Source: an uncultured Alistipes sp.
Lineage (GTDB): Bacteria > Bacteroidota > Bacteroidia > Bacteroidales > Rikenellaceae
DNA: 64,000 nt
Direction: 5' to 3'
Assembly (NCBI GenBank): GCA_900546065.1
Contig: URBK01000015.1
Coordinates: 6,024-70,023 of the forward strand
Shown here: in pieces, positions 34,132 to 42,864 of the stretch
Position numbering within the stretch: position 1 is the first letter of the stretch
Layout: every line of letters begins with the position of its first letter
Notes under the pieces: model-generated
What the model was told of the DNA's origin: nothing
Database searches by the model: none
The model's input: only the letters and a program-made list of their open reading frames with translations
Position numbers and translations under genes: made by a program

Positions 34132-35142
34132 ATGACTGCGATCAAGAAAAATATCAGCAGAGCCGATTTTCTACGCATCGGCGCGGCTGCGGCCGGAGCC
34201 TTGGCCGTGTCGCCCGTCGTCACGTCATGCCATGCCTTACGCGGCTGCCGCAACGACAACCGTTCGAATATCAAGGGTGTACAGATGGGAGTCATTACAT
34301 ACAGCTTCCGCGACATGCCCTCTTCGTCGGCTGGAGACACATTGCTTTACACACTTGGTGCCGGATTGGGCTCCGTCGAACTTATGGGAGGCGTTGCCGA
34401 CAGTTTTGCCCACGTACCGCCCATGCAGCACACACCACGCCGCGGACAAGAAAACGGCACCATACCCCAGCATGCGCTGCAACACGATGAGATGCGGATG
34501 AAAGCGCCCGATGATTTCAAACCCGATTATGAAGCCTACACGCGTCTTGCGGAGCTGTACCGCCGTGCGGGTGTCGGCATACATATATTAAAATACAGTC
34601 CTTCAGCCGCGATGACCGATGCACAACTCGATCACATATTTGCGGCATGCCGCGCCATAGGTGCCATCGGCGTCACGACGGAGCTGAGCGAGGAGACGGC
34701 CGAACGCGTAGCACCCTTCGCCGAGAAGTACGACCGCTACCTCATATTCCACAACCATTTTCAGGCCGTCAAACGCAATTGGCACGGATACGACACCTAT
34801 CTCAGGTACAGCCCCAAGATAATGATCAACTTCGATGCCGGGCATTACTTCGGCTGCACGGGAAACGATCCTTGCGACATCATACGCGAATATCACAACC
34901 ACATCGTATCGATACATGTCAAGGACAAGACCTCACCCCGCCACGGCAACCGCAGCAAACCGTGGGGCGAAGGCGAGATGCCGCTGCCGCAGCTCTTCGA
35001 CCTCGTAGCATCGAATGCCGGACGCAAGGGCTGGCCAGTACATTGCGACATCGAACTTGAATATCGCGTGCCGCAAGGGTCATCACCCGTCGAGGAGGTA
35101 GCGCGATGTCTGGATTATGCCCGCGCCTGCATCACGGGGTGA
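34132..35142 (+). CDS. Exported sugar phosphate isomerase/epimerase-like TIM-barrel protein
   Basis: The 336-residue protein has a Tat-like N-terminus, SRADFLRIGAAAAGALAVSPVVTSC, with only one of the two usual arginines, ending in a possible lipobox Cys. The body is an AP-endonuclease-2-type barrel with metal-site residues: Glu in GSVELMGG, Glu in GVTTELSEE, HNH in LIFHNHFQAV, MINFDAGHYF, SIHVKDKT and CDIELEY. Such proteins isomerise or epimerise sugars or act on inositol-like compounds; the substrate is unknown. A TACCTTTA element at 34099-34106 lies 25 bases before ATG 34132, favouring this start over an upstream one. Confidence 0.85.
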   Translation: MTAIKKNISRADFLRIGAAAAGALAVSPVVTSCHALRGCRNDNRSNIKGVQMGVITYSFRDMPSSSAGDTLLYTLGAGLGSVELMGGVADSFAHVPPMQHTPRRGQENGTIPQHALQHDEMRMKAPDDFKPDYEAYTRLAELYRRAGVGIHILKYSPSAAMTDAQLDHIFAACRAIGAIGVTTELSEETAERVAPFAEKYDRYLIFHNHFQAVKRNWHGYDTYLRYSPKIMINFDAGHYFGCTGNDPCDIIREYHNHIVSIHVKDKTSPRHGNRSKPWGEGEMPLPQLFDLVASNAGRKGWPVHCDIELEYRVPQGSSPVEEVARCLDYARACITG

Positions 35143-35216
35143 TACTCCTCAAGCGTGTCGGAAGCAGTGTATCAAATGATTATCACACCAATACGGTTCG
35201 CCATATCACAATCCAC

Positions 35217-35248
35217 AGGCCGCACTTTCATGTGCGGCCTTGTTGTCT
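35217..35248 (+). terminator. Terminator after the TIM-barrel gene
   Basis: AGGCCGCAC (35217-35225) pairs with GTGCGGCCT (35232-35240), followed by TGTTGTCT. Confidence 0.7.
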
Positions 35249-35340
35249 CATCCATATCTGCCAAATGCCCGAATCATAGACCGTCACAAGACATCGGACG
35301 TAACGGCACATATACATCATACAACATTCGCCCCCGGCAA

Positions 35341-35385
35341 CAAAACGGATCGGGCCTCCACGTGCCGAAGCACGGGAAGCCCGAT
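35341..35385 (-). terminator. Terminator after metK
   Basis: A long stem (arms about 35349-35365 and 35370-35385) with a TTCG tetraloop on the minus strand, followed by CCGTTTTG. Confidence 0.75.
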
Positions 35386-35404
35386 TCAAAATTTCACGAC
35401 AGGC

Positions 35405-36712
35405 TTAGAGTCCGAACTCGCGCTTGATCTCATCCACGGCATCGAGACGCTCCCAGCCGAAGAACTCGATCTCACGCTCCGTCTCGCGGCCGTTCTCCCA
35501 CACCTTGACACGCTTGGTGTAGGGGCGGTTGCCGAAGTGTCCGTACGAAGCCGTCGCCTCGAAGATAGGATTCTTCAAGCCGAACTTGCGTACGATCGAG
35601 GCGGGACGCAGGTCGAACAGACGGCCTATGCGGTCTGCAATCTCGCCGTCGCTCATGCCCTCCAACGCTGCGGGACGCTTCGACCCGTAGGTGTCGACAT
35701 ATATCGACAGCGGCTCGGCTATACCTATGGCGTAGCTCAGCTGGACCAGCATCTGGTCGGCCACACCTGCCGCAACCATATTCTTAGCGATGTAACGTGC
35801 AGCGTATGCCGCCGAACGGTCAACCTTCGACGAATCCTTGCCCGAGAAGGCCCCGCCGCCGTGTGCGCCGCGGCCGCCGTACGAGTCGACGATAATCTTG
35901 CGGCCCGTGACGCCCGTATCCCCGTGAGGGCCTCCGATAACGAACTTGCCCGTGGGATTGACATGAAGAATATAGTCATCGCCAATCAACTCGGCCAAGC
36001 AGTCGTGCGCACGCTCCAGACGCGCCTTCACGCGCGGGATGAGGATCGTACGCACATCCTCACGGATGCGCTCCTGCATCATGCGCTCGGCCTGCTTCTC
36101 GGTCACACCGTCGCCGGCCTTGATGAACTCGTCATGCTGTGTCGACACGACGATCGTATGTACACGCACGGGCTTGTGCGTTACGCTGTCATACTCCATC
36201 GTCACCTGACTCTTGGCGTCGGGACGCAGATAGGGCATCGTCGTTCCCTCGCGGCGTATTACGGCCAACTCCTTGAGTATTACGTGCGAGAGGATCAGCG
36301 TAGCGGGCATGTACTCGCGCGTCTCGTTGCAGGCGTAACCGAACATTATACCCTGATCGCCCGCGCCCTGCTCGTCGGCATCGTCACGCACCACGCCCTG
36401 ATTGATATCGGGCGACTGCTCGTGTATTGCCGAGAGTATGCCGCACGAAGCGGCGTCGAACTGATACTCGCTGCGATTGTAACCTATGCGGTCGATGACG
36501 CGGCGCACGACACTCTGTATGTCGACATACGCCTCCGAACGCACCTCGCCCGCCACTACGACAAGACCCGTGGTGCAGAGCGTCTCGCACGCCACCTTCG
36601 ACTGGGGGTCGTGACGCAGAAATTCATCGAGGATAGCATCCGAAATCTGATCCGACACCTTGTCGGGGTGCCCTTCCGAGACCGATTCCGAAGTAAACAG
36701 ATAATTAGCCAT
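35405..36712 (-). CDS. metK: S-adenosylmethionine synthetase
   Basis: The 435-residue enzyme makes SAM from methionine and ATP. It starts MANYLFTSESVSEGHPDKVSDQISDAILD, with GAGDQGIMFGYA, then GGPHGDTGVTGRKIIVDSYGGRGAHGGGAFSGKDSSKVDRS, the methionine/ATP and P-loop-like signatures. It is somewhat longer than the E. coli enzyme, as is usual in Bacteroidota. Upstream lie a TATTTTTG promoter and a candidate SAM-II riboswitch, so SAM feedback is likely. Confidence 0.97.
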   Translation of the reverse strand: MANYLFTSESVSEGHPDKVSDQISDAILDEFLRHDPQSKVACETLCTTGLVVVAGEVRSEAYVDIQSVVRRVIDRIGYNRSEYQFDAASCGILSAIHEQSPDINQGVVRDDADEQGAGDQGIMFGYACNETREYMPATLILSHVILKELAVIRREGTTMPYLRPDAKSQVTMEYDSVTHKPVRVHTIVVSTQHDEFIKAGDGVTEKQAERMMQERIREDVRTILIPRVKARLERAHDCLAELIGDDYILHVNPTGKFVIGGPHGDTGVTGRKIIVDSYGGRGAHGGGAFSGKDSSKVDRSAAYAARYIAKNMVAAGVADQMLVQLSYAIGIAEPLSIYVDTYGSKRPAALEGMSDGEIADRIGRLFDLRPASIVRKFGLKNPIFEATASYGHFGNRPYTKRVKVWENGRETEREIEFFGWERLDAVDEIKREFGL

Positions 36713-36781
36713 ACAATTAAACGTTTATAAAAGTTAAACCGTTAAACGTATGGAAGACGAGACTGTCGTTGAAAACAACAT

Positions 36782-36836
36782 TGCTGGTTTAGCATTTTTT
36801 TAGTGGTTGCAAGCAGTCCAAATCCTTCCACATCGA
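36782..36836 (-). promoter_or_regulatory. Candidate SAM-II riboswitch upstream of metK
   Basis: On the minus strand a short P1 stem GTGG (36831-36828) / CCAC (36806-36803) encloses GGATTTGG and CTTGCAA, and is followed by an A-rich run and TGCTAAACC. The order P1 5' arm, GATTT, TTGCAA, P1 3' arm, A-rich linker, GCTAAA is that of the SAM-II pseudoknot, known upstream of methionine/SAM genes in alpha-proteobacteria and some Bacteroidota. It lies between the metK promoter and start codon. I matched by eye; the P2 pseudoknot pairing is not verified. Confidence 0.7.
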
Positions 36837-36845
36837 ATGTCGCCG

Positions 36846-36853
36846 CAAAAATA
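36846..36853 (-). promoter_or_regulatory. -7 promoter element of metK
   Basis: TATTTTTG on the minus strand, about 10 bases upstream of the candidate riboswitch, placing the whole element in the transcript leader. Confidence 0.6.
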
Positions 36854-37109
36854 ACACTTTTTTCTCAAAAAACGTATTCCGGCAATAATTATTGCACCCA
36901 AAGCCGCATCACATCACAAAACGTCACAAAAACGTCACCATACGCGGACACATGCCTGTACGTTAGGTAGGCAATGTTGTTCGATTCATTCACTGCGCCG
37001 CGCAAAAGGTAAAAACAGACACTTTGCAAGACTTTCAGGGAAAACCTTTCTCGACGAGTTTTCCCAATTTTGCCTGTGTAACCCGATCCGACAAACCGGA
37101 GGCACCGAT

Positions 37110-37910
37110 ATGAAGATAACCATAAATCCATCCTACACCTCATGCCCGGCCATAGAGGCATTCGTACAATCGCTGGCGAGCTGCGGAGGCTTCGACAGCG
37201 GCGGCACGACACTGCACGACGGACGCAACACCGTAAAAGTATTCGACACGACGGCCGGACGCCTCGCCGTAAAACGATACGGACATCTGACGATGCTCAA
37301 CCGCATTGTCTACGGCACGCTTCGCCGGAGCAAGGCCGAGAGGGCTTATCTTCACGCCTTCCGCCTGCGAAAGCTCGGCATCGACACACCCGAAGCCATA
37401 GCCTTTGTCGAGACGCGCCGCCACGGCGCACTGCATGAGAGTTATTTTGTGTCGCGCTGCTCGGACTTACGGCCCATGCGACCTGTGACGGAGCAATTCG
37501 CCCAAACGCGGCAAGGTGCGGACATACTCGATGCACTTGCATTCTTCCTGCTGCGCATGCACGACAGCGGCATACTCCACAACGACCTTAACATAAGCAA
37601 CATTCTGTATGGCGATGACACGGGCGGCCAATACAGGTTTCAGGTTATAGACACCAACCGCATGTCGTTCAACCATACATTGTCGATGCGGCAGCGGCTC
37701 GACAACCTGCGGCGGCTGTCATGCCCCACACCGGCCTATCTCTACATACTCGAGCAATACGCCCGCCGCAGGAATGCCGACACGGAGTCCGTACAACTCG
37801 AGGGCGCCATAATGCGCCTCGTGTTCGATATGCGCCAGCGGCTGAAACAGGGAATAAAGTCTGCACTGAACCGCTTCCGCATGAACACCCTGTTCCGGAA
37901 GGTGCCGTAG
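37110..37910 (+). CDS. Lipopolysaccharide (Kdo/WaaP-type) kinase family protein
   Basis: The 266-residue protein kinase-like enzyme keeps the ATP lysine (LAVKRYGHLTMLNRIVYGTLRRSKAERAYLHAFRL), the catalytic loop HNDLNISNIL (HxDxxxxN) and the metal Asp in VIDTNRM. This is the KdkA/WaaP arrangement; family members phosphorylate Kdo or heptose of the LPS inner core. The C-terminal tail is very basic, fitting a membrane-surface location. It stands alone, divergent from metK. Confidence 0.82.
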   Translation: MKITINPSYTSCPAIEAFVQSLASCGGFDSGGTTLHDGRNTVKVFDTTAGRLAVKRYGHLTMLNRIVYGTLRRSKAERAYLHAFRLRKLGIDTPEAIAFVETRRHGALHESYFVSRCSDLRPMRPVTEQFAQTRQGADILDALAFFLLRMHDSGILHNDLNISNILYGDDTGGQYRFQVIDTNRMSFNHTLSMRQRLDNLRRLSCPTPAYLYILEQYARRRNADTESVQLEGAIMRLVFDMRQRLKQGIKSALNRFRMNTLFRKVP

Positions 37911-37943
37911 CGGGAAGGCGCAAAGCGGCATCTTACGCAGACA

Positions 37944-37987
37944 CGTAAGGCCCGCACACCGCCAGAAGGCGGCCTACGGGCCTTACG
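37944..37987. terminator. Branched inverted repeat between convergent genes (possible terminator)
   Basis: CGTAAGGCCC (37944-37953) pairs with GGGCCTTACG (37978-37987), and an inner CGCC/GGCG hairpin with AGAA loop sits between. There is no T run, so termination is uncertain. Confidence 0.4.
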
Positions 37988-38008
37988 ACACACTACGTAC
38001 TGCGACTC

Positions 38009-39314
38009 TTACGCCTGACGCTTGCGGCGCATGTTGTCATATACGTCCTTCACGAGAGCGGCCGCCGTGGCGATATCTATACTTCCCGTATTGATCATAA
38101 GGTTGTAGTGATGGGGCTCGCCCCACTTCATACCCGTATAGTACTCGTAGTGCGCTATACGGTTGCGGTTCACACGCTTGATCTCGGCCTCGGCCTGCTC
38201 GCGCGGGATACCGTACTCCTCGACGCAGCGTTCGCTCGCGCTCTCGGGATCCGAATAGCAGAATATCCTGATAACATTCGGACGATCCTTAAGCACAAAA
38301 TCGGCACAACGGCCCACGATGATGCATGAACCCTTCTCCGACAGCTCCTGCACGATACGGCTCTCTGCTACGAACAGCACGTCGTCGGGCGAGAGGCTGT
38401 GCTCGGTCGAGCGTTCGTTGTTCATGGCGAAGATGCACTTGAGCCAGAACGACGGTATAGACTGCTCGTTCTCGACGATATAGCTCGTCCATGCCGCTCT
38501 TCTGCGCCGCCATGCCTATAAACTCCTTGTCGTAGAGCTTCAGATTAAGTTCTCGCGACAGCGCCTCTCCCAAAAGATGGCCGCCGCTGCCGAACTCGCG
38601 GGCGATGGTGATGATGATGCCGTCGGTATTGGCTGCAGCAGTTGCCGTCGGCTGCTTCTCCCCACGGCCGATCCAGTTGTCAAAACATTTGTACCACGGG
38701 CTTATGAAATGTACAATCGGCCCCACGAGCAGCGCCGCCACGACCGTGCCCTCACGCACACCTTGTATTCCCGACAAGAAGACTATCGACAGCAGGCACG
38801 CCAACACGACCAGCGTTATGTCGAATCCCAGTTTCACATATCCGAAATCCTTGCGCAGACGCCGCGAGATGGCCTTGACGAAGTATTCGCCCGACATCAT
38901 GGCTATATCGGCCTTAACCTCGAAGGCTATGCCCACCGAGAGGATCACGCACCCTATCAGCAACACTCCGATACGGCTCATGTATGCCACGGGGTCGAGC
39001 CACGAGAGCGCATTCATCGACACGTCGATAAAGGTTCCGAAGCACAGCGAGATGGGTATCTGCAACAGATACATCCGCAGATCCGAATTCAAATCCTTCC
39101 GCGACATGAAGAGCAGCTCCAGCGCCACGAACAACAAATTCACGATAATTGTCCACTGCCCCATTGTCAGCGGGGTGAACATGCTCGCCACGTATGTCAC
39201 GCTTGTTATGGGCGAGGTTCCCAGCAGTGCCTTTGTGATGAATGCAATGCCGAAAGCGTTTACGAATATCGACACGACAAACATCAAATAACGTCTTACA
39301 GTAAATTTTCCCAT
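38009..39314 (-). pseudogene. Frameshifted fusion: YczE/YitT-type membrane domain + cytidylate kinase-like domain
   Basis: The first part (from ATG 39314) has five membrane segments of the YczE/YyaS type (MGKFTVRRYLMFVVSIFVNAFGIAFITKALLGTSP), then starts a cytidylate kinase-like domain (IAREFGSGGHLLGEALSRELNLKLYDKEFIGMAAQKSGMDELY). Near 38478-38482 the frame breaks. In another frame the domain continues YIVENEQSIPSFWLKCIF...CIIVGRCADFVLKDRPNVIRIFCYSDP to the stop at 38009. Adding one TA unit to the short TATA run restores a 435-residue protein with seamless family sequence. Either a real lesion, phase variation by repeat slippage, or a sequencing error. The right-hand piece could start at ATG 38425 on its own. 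Confidence 0.8.
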
Positions 39315-39407
39315 ACGATATAAATTTCGGGTGCAAAGATCTTCGTTTTTTCCGTTTCGGCGGTAATAAAAGAGTGACCGAAATTAGTCGAAAACGAAAC
39401 CAATATG

Positions 39408-39415
39408 TAACTTTG
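39408..39415 (+). promoter_or_regulatory. -7 promoter element of the second AraC gene
   Basis: TAACTTTG, perfect TAnnTTTG, 20 bases before the ATG at 39436. Confidence 0.55.
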
Positions 39416-39435
39416 CGGACAAAACAACGCATACG

Positions 39436-40299
39436 ATGCAGAAATCGACCTTCGAAGCCATACTCGCCGCGCAGAGGAGCTCAAAAGAGATATACTGCCA
39501 CACCATAACCGCAGCCGATATAGACAACGGAACGGCGGAATTGACCAACGGCTTCTTCATAATATTGGTCACAAACGGAACGGCAGCCATCTCCGATACA
39601 TACGACTTCGAGGCCGGCGCACGCGACCTTATGCTCCTCACGCCGAGCATGCGCGTCACATTCACCGACATCGACGACACGGTCTCGATGATATGTCTGG
39701 GCATCGACCCCGACTACTTCGACTCGCTGCGTGACGGGCAGGCGATGTACGCACAACTCTCGCGCTTCATCCGCGAGTGCGGCTATCCCCTGTTGCACAC
39801 CTCGCCCGAAGAGTTCGACTGCCTGCGGCGCACGCTGGAGCTGTTCCTCGCGGCCGCGGACAATCTCGATTTCGGACGTAACGCCGTAACCGACCGTCTG
39901 TGCGGATTTCTCCTGCTGCAGACGGCCGAACTGCTCTCTCGCAGCAACGTGGCGCGCGGCCCGCTCTGCATGAAGCGCTCCGACCTGCTATTCCGCCAAT
40001 TCAAGAAACTCCTCGTCGAGAACTACCGCCGACACCACCGCATAGAGTTCTATGCCGACGCGCTCCACATATCGACCACATATCTGGCCCGCACGGTCAA
40101 GCGGCTTACCGGCCACTCCGTACGCTTCCACATCGCCGAACTGCTGTGTGCCGATGCCCGGCGTCTGCTCGACTCCACCGACATGGAGGTCAAACAGATT
40201 GCCGACCTTCTGGGTTTCTCGGGCCAGTCGGTCTTCGGCAAGTTCTTCACCAAGATGACGGGCCTCTCACCCGTAAAATACCGCATGCGGAGCCGTTGA
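39436..40299 (+). CDS. AraC family transcriptional regulator
   Basis: The 287-residue protein has a cupin-like N-terminal domain (about 20-130) and a C-terminal AraC DNA-binding domain (about 185-285): RIEFYADALHISTTYLARTVKRLTGHSVRFHI, then VKQIADLLGFSGQSVFGKFFTKMTGLSPVKYR. It is divergent from the YczE-kinase fusion and 134 bases upstream of a GH5 gene that has its own promoter; either may be a target. Effector unknown. Confidence 0.9.
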   Translation: MQKSTFEAILAAQRSSKEIYCHTITAADIDNGTAELTNGFFIILVTNGTAAISDTYDFEAGARDLMLLTPSMRVTFTDIDDTVSMICLGIDPDYFDSLRDGQAMYAQLSRFIRECGYPLLHTSPEEFDCLRRTLELFLAAADNLDFGRNAVTDRLCGFLLLQTAELLSRSNVARGPLCMKRSDLLFRQFKKLLVENYRRHHRIEFYADALHISTTYLARTVKRLTGHSVRFHIAELLCADARRLLDSTDMEVKQIADLLGFSGQSVFGKFFTKMTGLSPVKYRMRSR

Positions 40300-40367
40300 C
40301 GGCAAAATATTCCGCATATATGCACCCGCTTGCCCATGCGGCTGTTGCATTACGCCACACGAATAGT

Positions 40368-40375
40368 TATATTTG
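40368..40375 (+). promoter_or_regulatory. Promoter of the GH5 gene
   Basis: TATATTTG with a TTG at 40345-40347 (20-base spacer), 57 bases before the ATG. Confidence 0.6.
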
Positions 40376-40432
40376 TAGCATATCGCCCACGACAGCGGGC
40401 TATCAAACCGCACTAACCAAAACTACCATACC

Positions 40433-41515
40433 ATGAAACGCTTTATCCTGCTGCTTGCGGCCGTTGCGTGCGCCGTCAGCTGCACATCCAAGGAGCCCTT
40501 CACCATAGGCAAGGGCGTAAACATCAGCCACTGGCTGTCACAGAGCGACGCGCGCGGCGACGTCCGTCGCAACTACTTCACACGCGACGATGTAAAGGCC
40601 ATCGCCGATATGGGATTCGACCACATCCGTATCCCCATCGACGAGGAGCAGATGTTCGACGAGAAACTCAACCCCGATGCCGAGGCTTTCGGTCTGCTGA
40701 AAAATGCGCTCGACTGGTGTGACGAGTTCGGACTGCGCGCCGTGGTCGACCTGCACATATTGCGCTCGCACCACTTCAACGCCGACAAGAAACCCCTCTT
40801 CACCGACCCTGCGGCGCAGGAGGCATTCTGCGAATGCTGGCGCAAGATATCGGACCATCTGAAAAAATATCCCGACTCGATGGTTGCATACGAACTGATG
40901 AACGAACCCGTGGCGGATGATCCCGCACAATGGAACGACGTGGTGAACAAGTGTCTGTCGGCCGTACGCGAGAAGGAGCCGCACCGCACCGTCGTAATAG
41001 GCTCGAACCGCTGGCAGTCGTTCGACATGGTAGAGCGGCTCAAAGTGCCCGCCGACGACGAAAACATAATCCTCAGTTTCCACTTCTACAACCCGTTCAT
41101 GTTTACGCACTATCACGCCTCGTGGACCGACATGAGGGACATCCCGTGCGAGGTACACTATCCGGGCAGCCTTATATCGAAGGAAGATTACGACGCCATG
41201 AGCGACGAGATGAAGGGCCGCTACGGATACGGTGCCGGCCAAAGCGGATATAACGACCGCGCGACACTCGAGAAACAGATAGCTCGTGCCGCCGACGCCG
41301 CAGCGAAGATGGGCCGCCGCATATATCTCGGCGAGTTCGGTACGCTCGCAACCACAGCCGAGGCCGATCGCGTCGCGTGGTTCGAAGATGTAGTGTCGTT
41401 ATGCAACGAGCGCGGTATAGCATACGCCGCTTGGGATTACAAGAGCCGTGACTTCGGTGTTGCCCCCGACGGCAAACCGCGCCAGAAGATAGTAGAGATA
41501 CTCACGCGTAAATGA
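40433..41515 (+). CDS. GH5 family lipoprotein glycoside hydrolase
   Basis: The 360-residue protein has lipobox AVSC (Cys17). The (beta/alpha)8 barrel carries the acid/base Glu158 in YELMNEPV and the nucleophile Glu301 in RIYLGEFGTL; HIRIPID and SFHFYNPF also fit clan A. This is an endo-beta-glucanase/cellulase-type GH5; exact specificity is unknown. It is downstream of an AraC regulator and followed by a strong bidirectional terminator. Confidence 0.9.
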   Translation: MKRFILLLAAVACAVSCTSKEPFTIGKGVNISHWLSQSDARGDVRRNYFTRDDVKAIADMGFDHIRIPIDEEQMFDEKLNPDAEAFGLLKNALDWCDEFGLRAVVDLHILRSHHFNADKKPLFTDPAAQEAFCECWRKISDHLKKYPDSMVAYELMNEPVADDPAQWNDVVNKCLSAVREKEPHRTVVIGSNRWQSFDMVERLKVPADDENIILSFHFYNPFMFTHYHASWTDMRDIPCEVHYPGSLISKEDYDAMSDEMKGRYGYGAGQSGYNDRATLEKQIARAADAAAKMGRRIYLGEFGTLATTAEADRVAWFEDVVSLCNERGIAYAAWDYKSRDFGVAPDGKPRQKIVEILTRK

Positions 41516-41589
41516 TAGAGAATCGCATCTAAAAAACATTGTCAAACATAAGCTTGCAATATTCAATTAAACATCTGCCGCAGATACAT

Positions 41590-41630
41590 GGATATGGCCC
41601 CGATTAGGAAGATCGGGGCCATATCCGTTT
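41590..41630. terminator. Bidirectional terminator between GH5 and LytTR genes
   Basis: GGATATGGCCCCGAT (41590-41604) pairs perfectly with ATCGGGGCCATATCC (41612-41626) between convergent genes; GTTTCTAT follows. Confidence 0.85.
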
Positions 41631-41692
41631 CTATATAAAGAAGTATTTTATATGATTTTAGCTATACATTGACAATCATTGTATTGTCACAA

Positions 41693-42643
41693 TCATTCGG
41701 CTGCTACATCACACTGCTCTGCCGCGACCGTCTCAGACGTATCCGTTGTCTCGGCGACACTGCGCCCCGAGGCGTTGAAACGCTCGATCTTGCCGATGAG
41801 GTTCTTGAAATAGCTTTTCGAGACGGGGATCGGCTTTATGTCGCTGTTGTCCAGAACGACATACCGTGCCTTACCCTTCTTGCGGATGTTGTTTATCTTC
41901 ATCACGTTGACCATATAGGAGCGATGGCACCGCACCATACTCGTCTCGGCCAGATTCTCCTCGATGGCCTTGGTACGGCAGCGCAGCATGTAGGACATAA
42001 GCTTGCCGTGGTTCATGTAGAAGATCTTGACGTAGTTGTCCTGTGACTCCATGTAATAGAGCGAATCGGCACTGATGGTGAGTTTCAGCGTGCCGTTATA
42101 GTCGTAGAGGTTTATCAGCGAGGGGTATGTCACCGTCGTCGGCTCCCCGCCGAGCGACATCTCGTACTGCAGCATCTGCAGCTCCTCGGTCTTGGCCCGG
42201 TATGCCGCGTAGAGCGTCTGTATTGTATAAGGTATGGCCATGATCATCAGCACGCACCACACGGCCTTGAGCAGGATCATCCATACGGGCTGCTCGAAGG
42301 GGGCGATGAAGACCGACGTAAAGAGCGTGTAAAAGAGTGATATGGCGACGACCTCGGCCAGCAGCCACGCAATATATTTGGCGAATGTGAACCGCACGCG
42401 GTTCTGCACACGATAGAGCAGACGTTTGCTTGCCGACATTATCAACAGCGCCCCGACATAGAATACAGCCGTCAGGAGCAGATGCCGCATGTCGGTGAGA
42501 CTGAACCAAACGGTATACGAGAAAGGCGTGTATACGGCCATGAACACGAACGAGAAAGTAAGCACGAATACCACCGACCCGAACAGATATTGTTTGTCGA
42601 GTAGAAACTTTGGAATTTCCCTGCTTTTATCTATTTTTGCCAT
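41693..42643 (-). CDS. Membrane-anchored LytTR domain transcription factor
   Basis: From ATG 42643 the protein has 316 residues. Four membrane segments span about residues 20-160 (QYLFGSVVFVLTFSFVFMAVYTPF and three more). A LytTR DNA-binding domain follows (KLTISADSLYYMESQDNYVKIFYMNHGKLMSYMLRCRTKAIEENLAETSMVRCHRSYMVNVMKINNI). There is no receiver or kinase domain, so signal input is presumably through the membrane part. No cognate partner is adjacent. The longer frame to 42790 adds 49 residues without homologous features. Confidence 0.87.
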   Translation of the reverse strand: MAKIDKSREIPKFLLDKQYLFGSVVFVLTFSFVFMAVYTPFSYTVWFSLTDMRHLLLTAVFYVGALLIMSASKRLLYRVQNRVRFTFAKYIAWLLAEVVAISLFYTLFTSVFIAPFEQPVWMILLKAVWCVLMIMAIPYTIQTLYAAYRAKTEELQMLQYEMSLGGEPTTVTYPSLINLYDYNGTLKLTISADSLYYMESQDNYVKIFYMNHGKLMSYMLRCRTKAIEENLAETSMVRCHRSYMVNVMKINNIRKKGKARYVVLDNSDIKPIPVSKSYFKNLIGKIERFNASGRSVAETTDTSETVAAEQCDVAAE

Positions 42644-42864
42644 GAATTTTTCACAGTTTGGATTGAGCAAAGATCGTAAAATATCCTCAAAGTGCATAAC
42701 TTTTACCACAGATAATGCCTCGTTCGTCACAAAATATCGTTTTTGGCGGCCCGCAGGTGGTAATTTATAAGGTTTTGAATATTTTTGCATCGGCGTGATT
42801 TACGGTATGATTTGCCGTCGCCTGACGCCGAACGAAGTATTTATTATAAATAAAGTTTGAGTAA

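Larger units (their letters stand above)
36713..37109. other. Divergent intergenic region between metK and the WaaP-like gene
   Basis: About 400 bases. The metK side contains the candidate SAM-II element and its promoter. The right half (about 36900-37080) has no recognisable RNA or gene; a CAATTTTG near the kinase start is a weak promoter match. Confidence 0.5.

Noticed and set aside
35240..36730. + strand frame of 496 codons opposite metK
   Set aside because: Antisense to metK and covering its terminator; no family resemblance.
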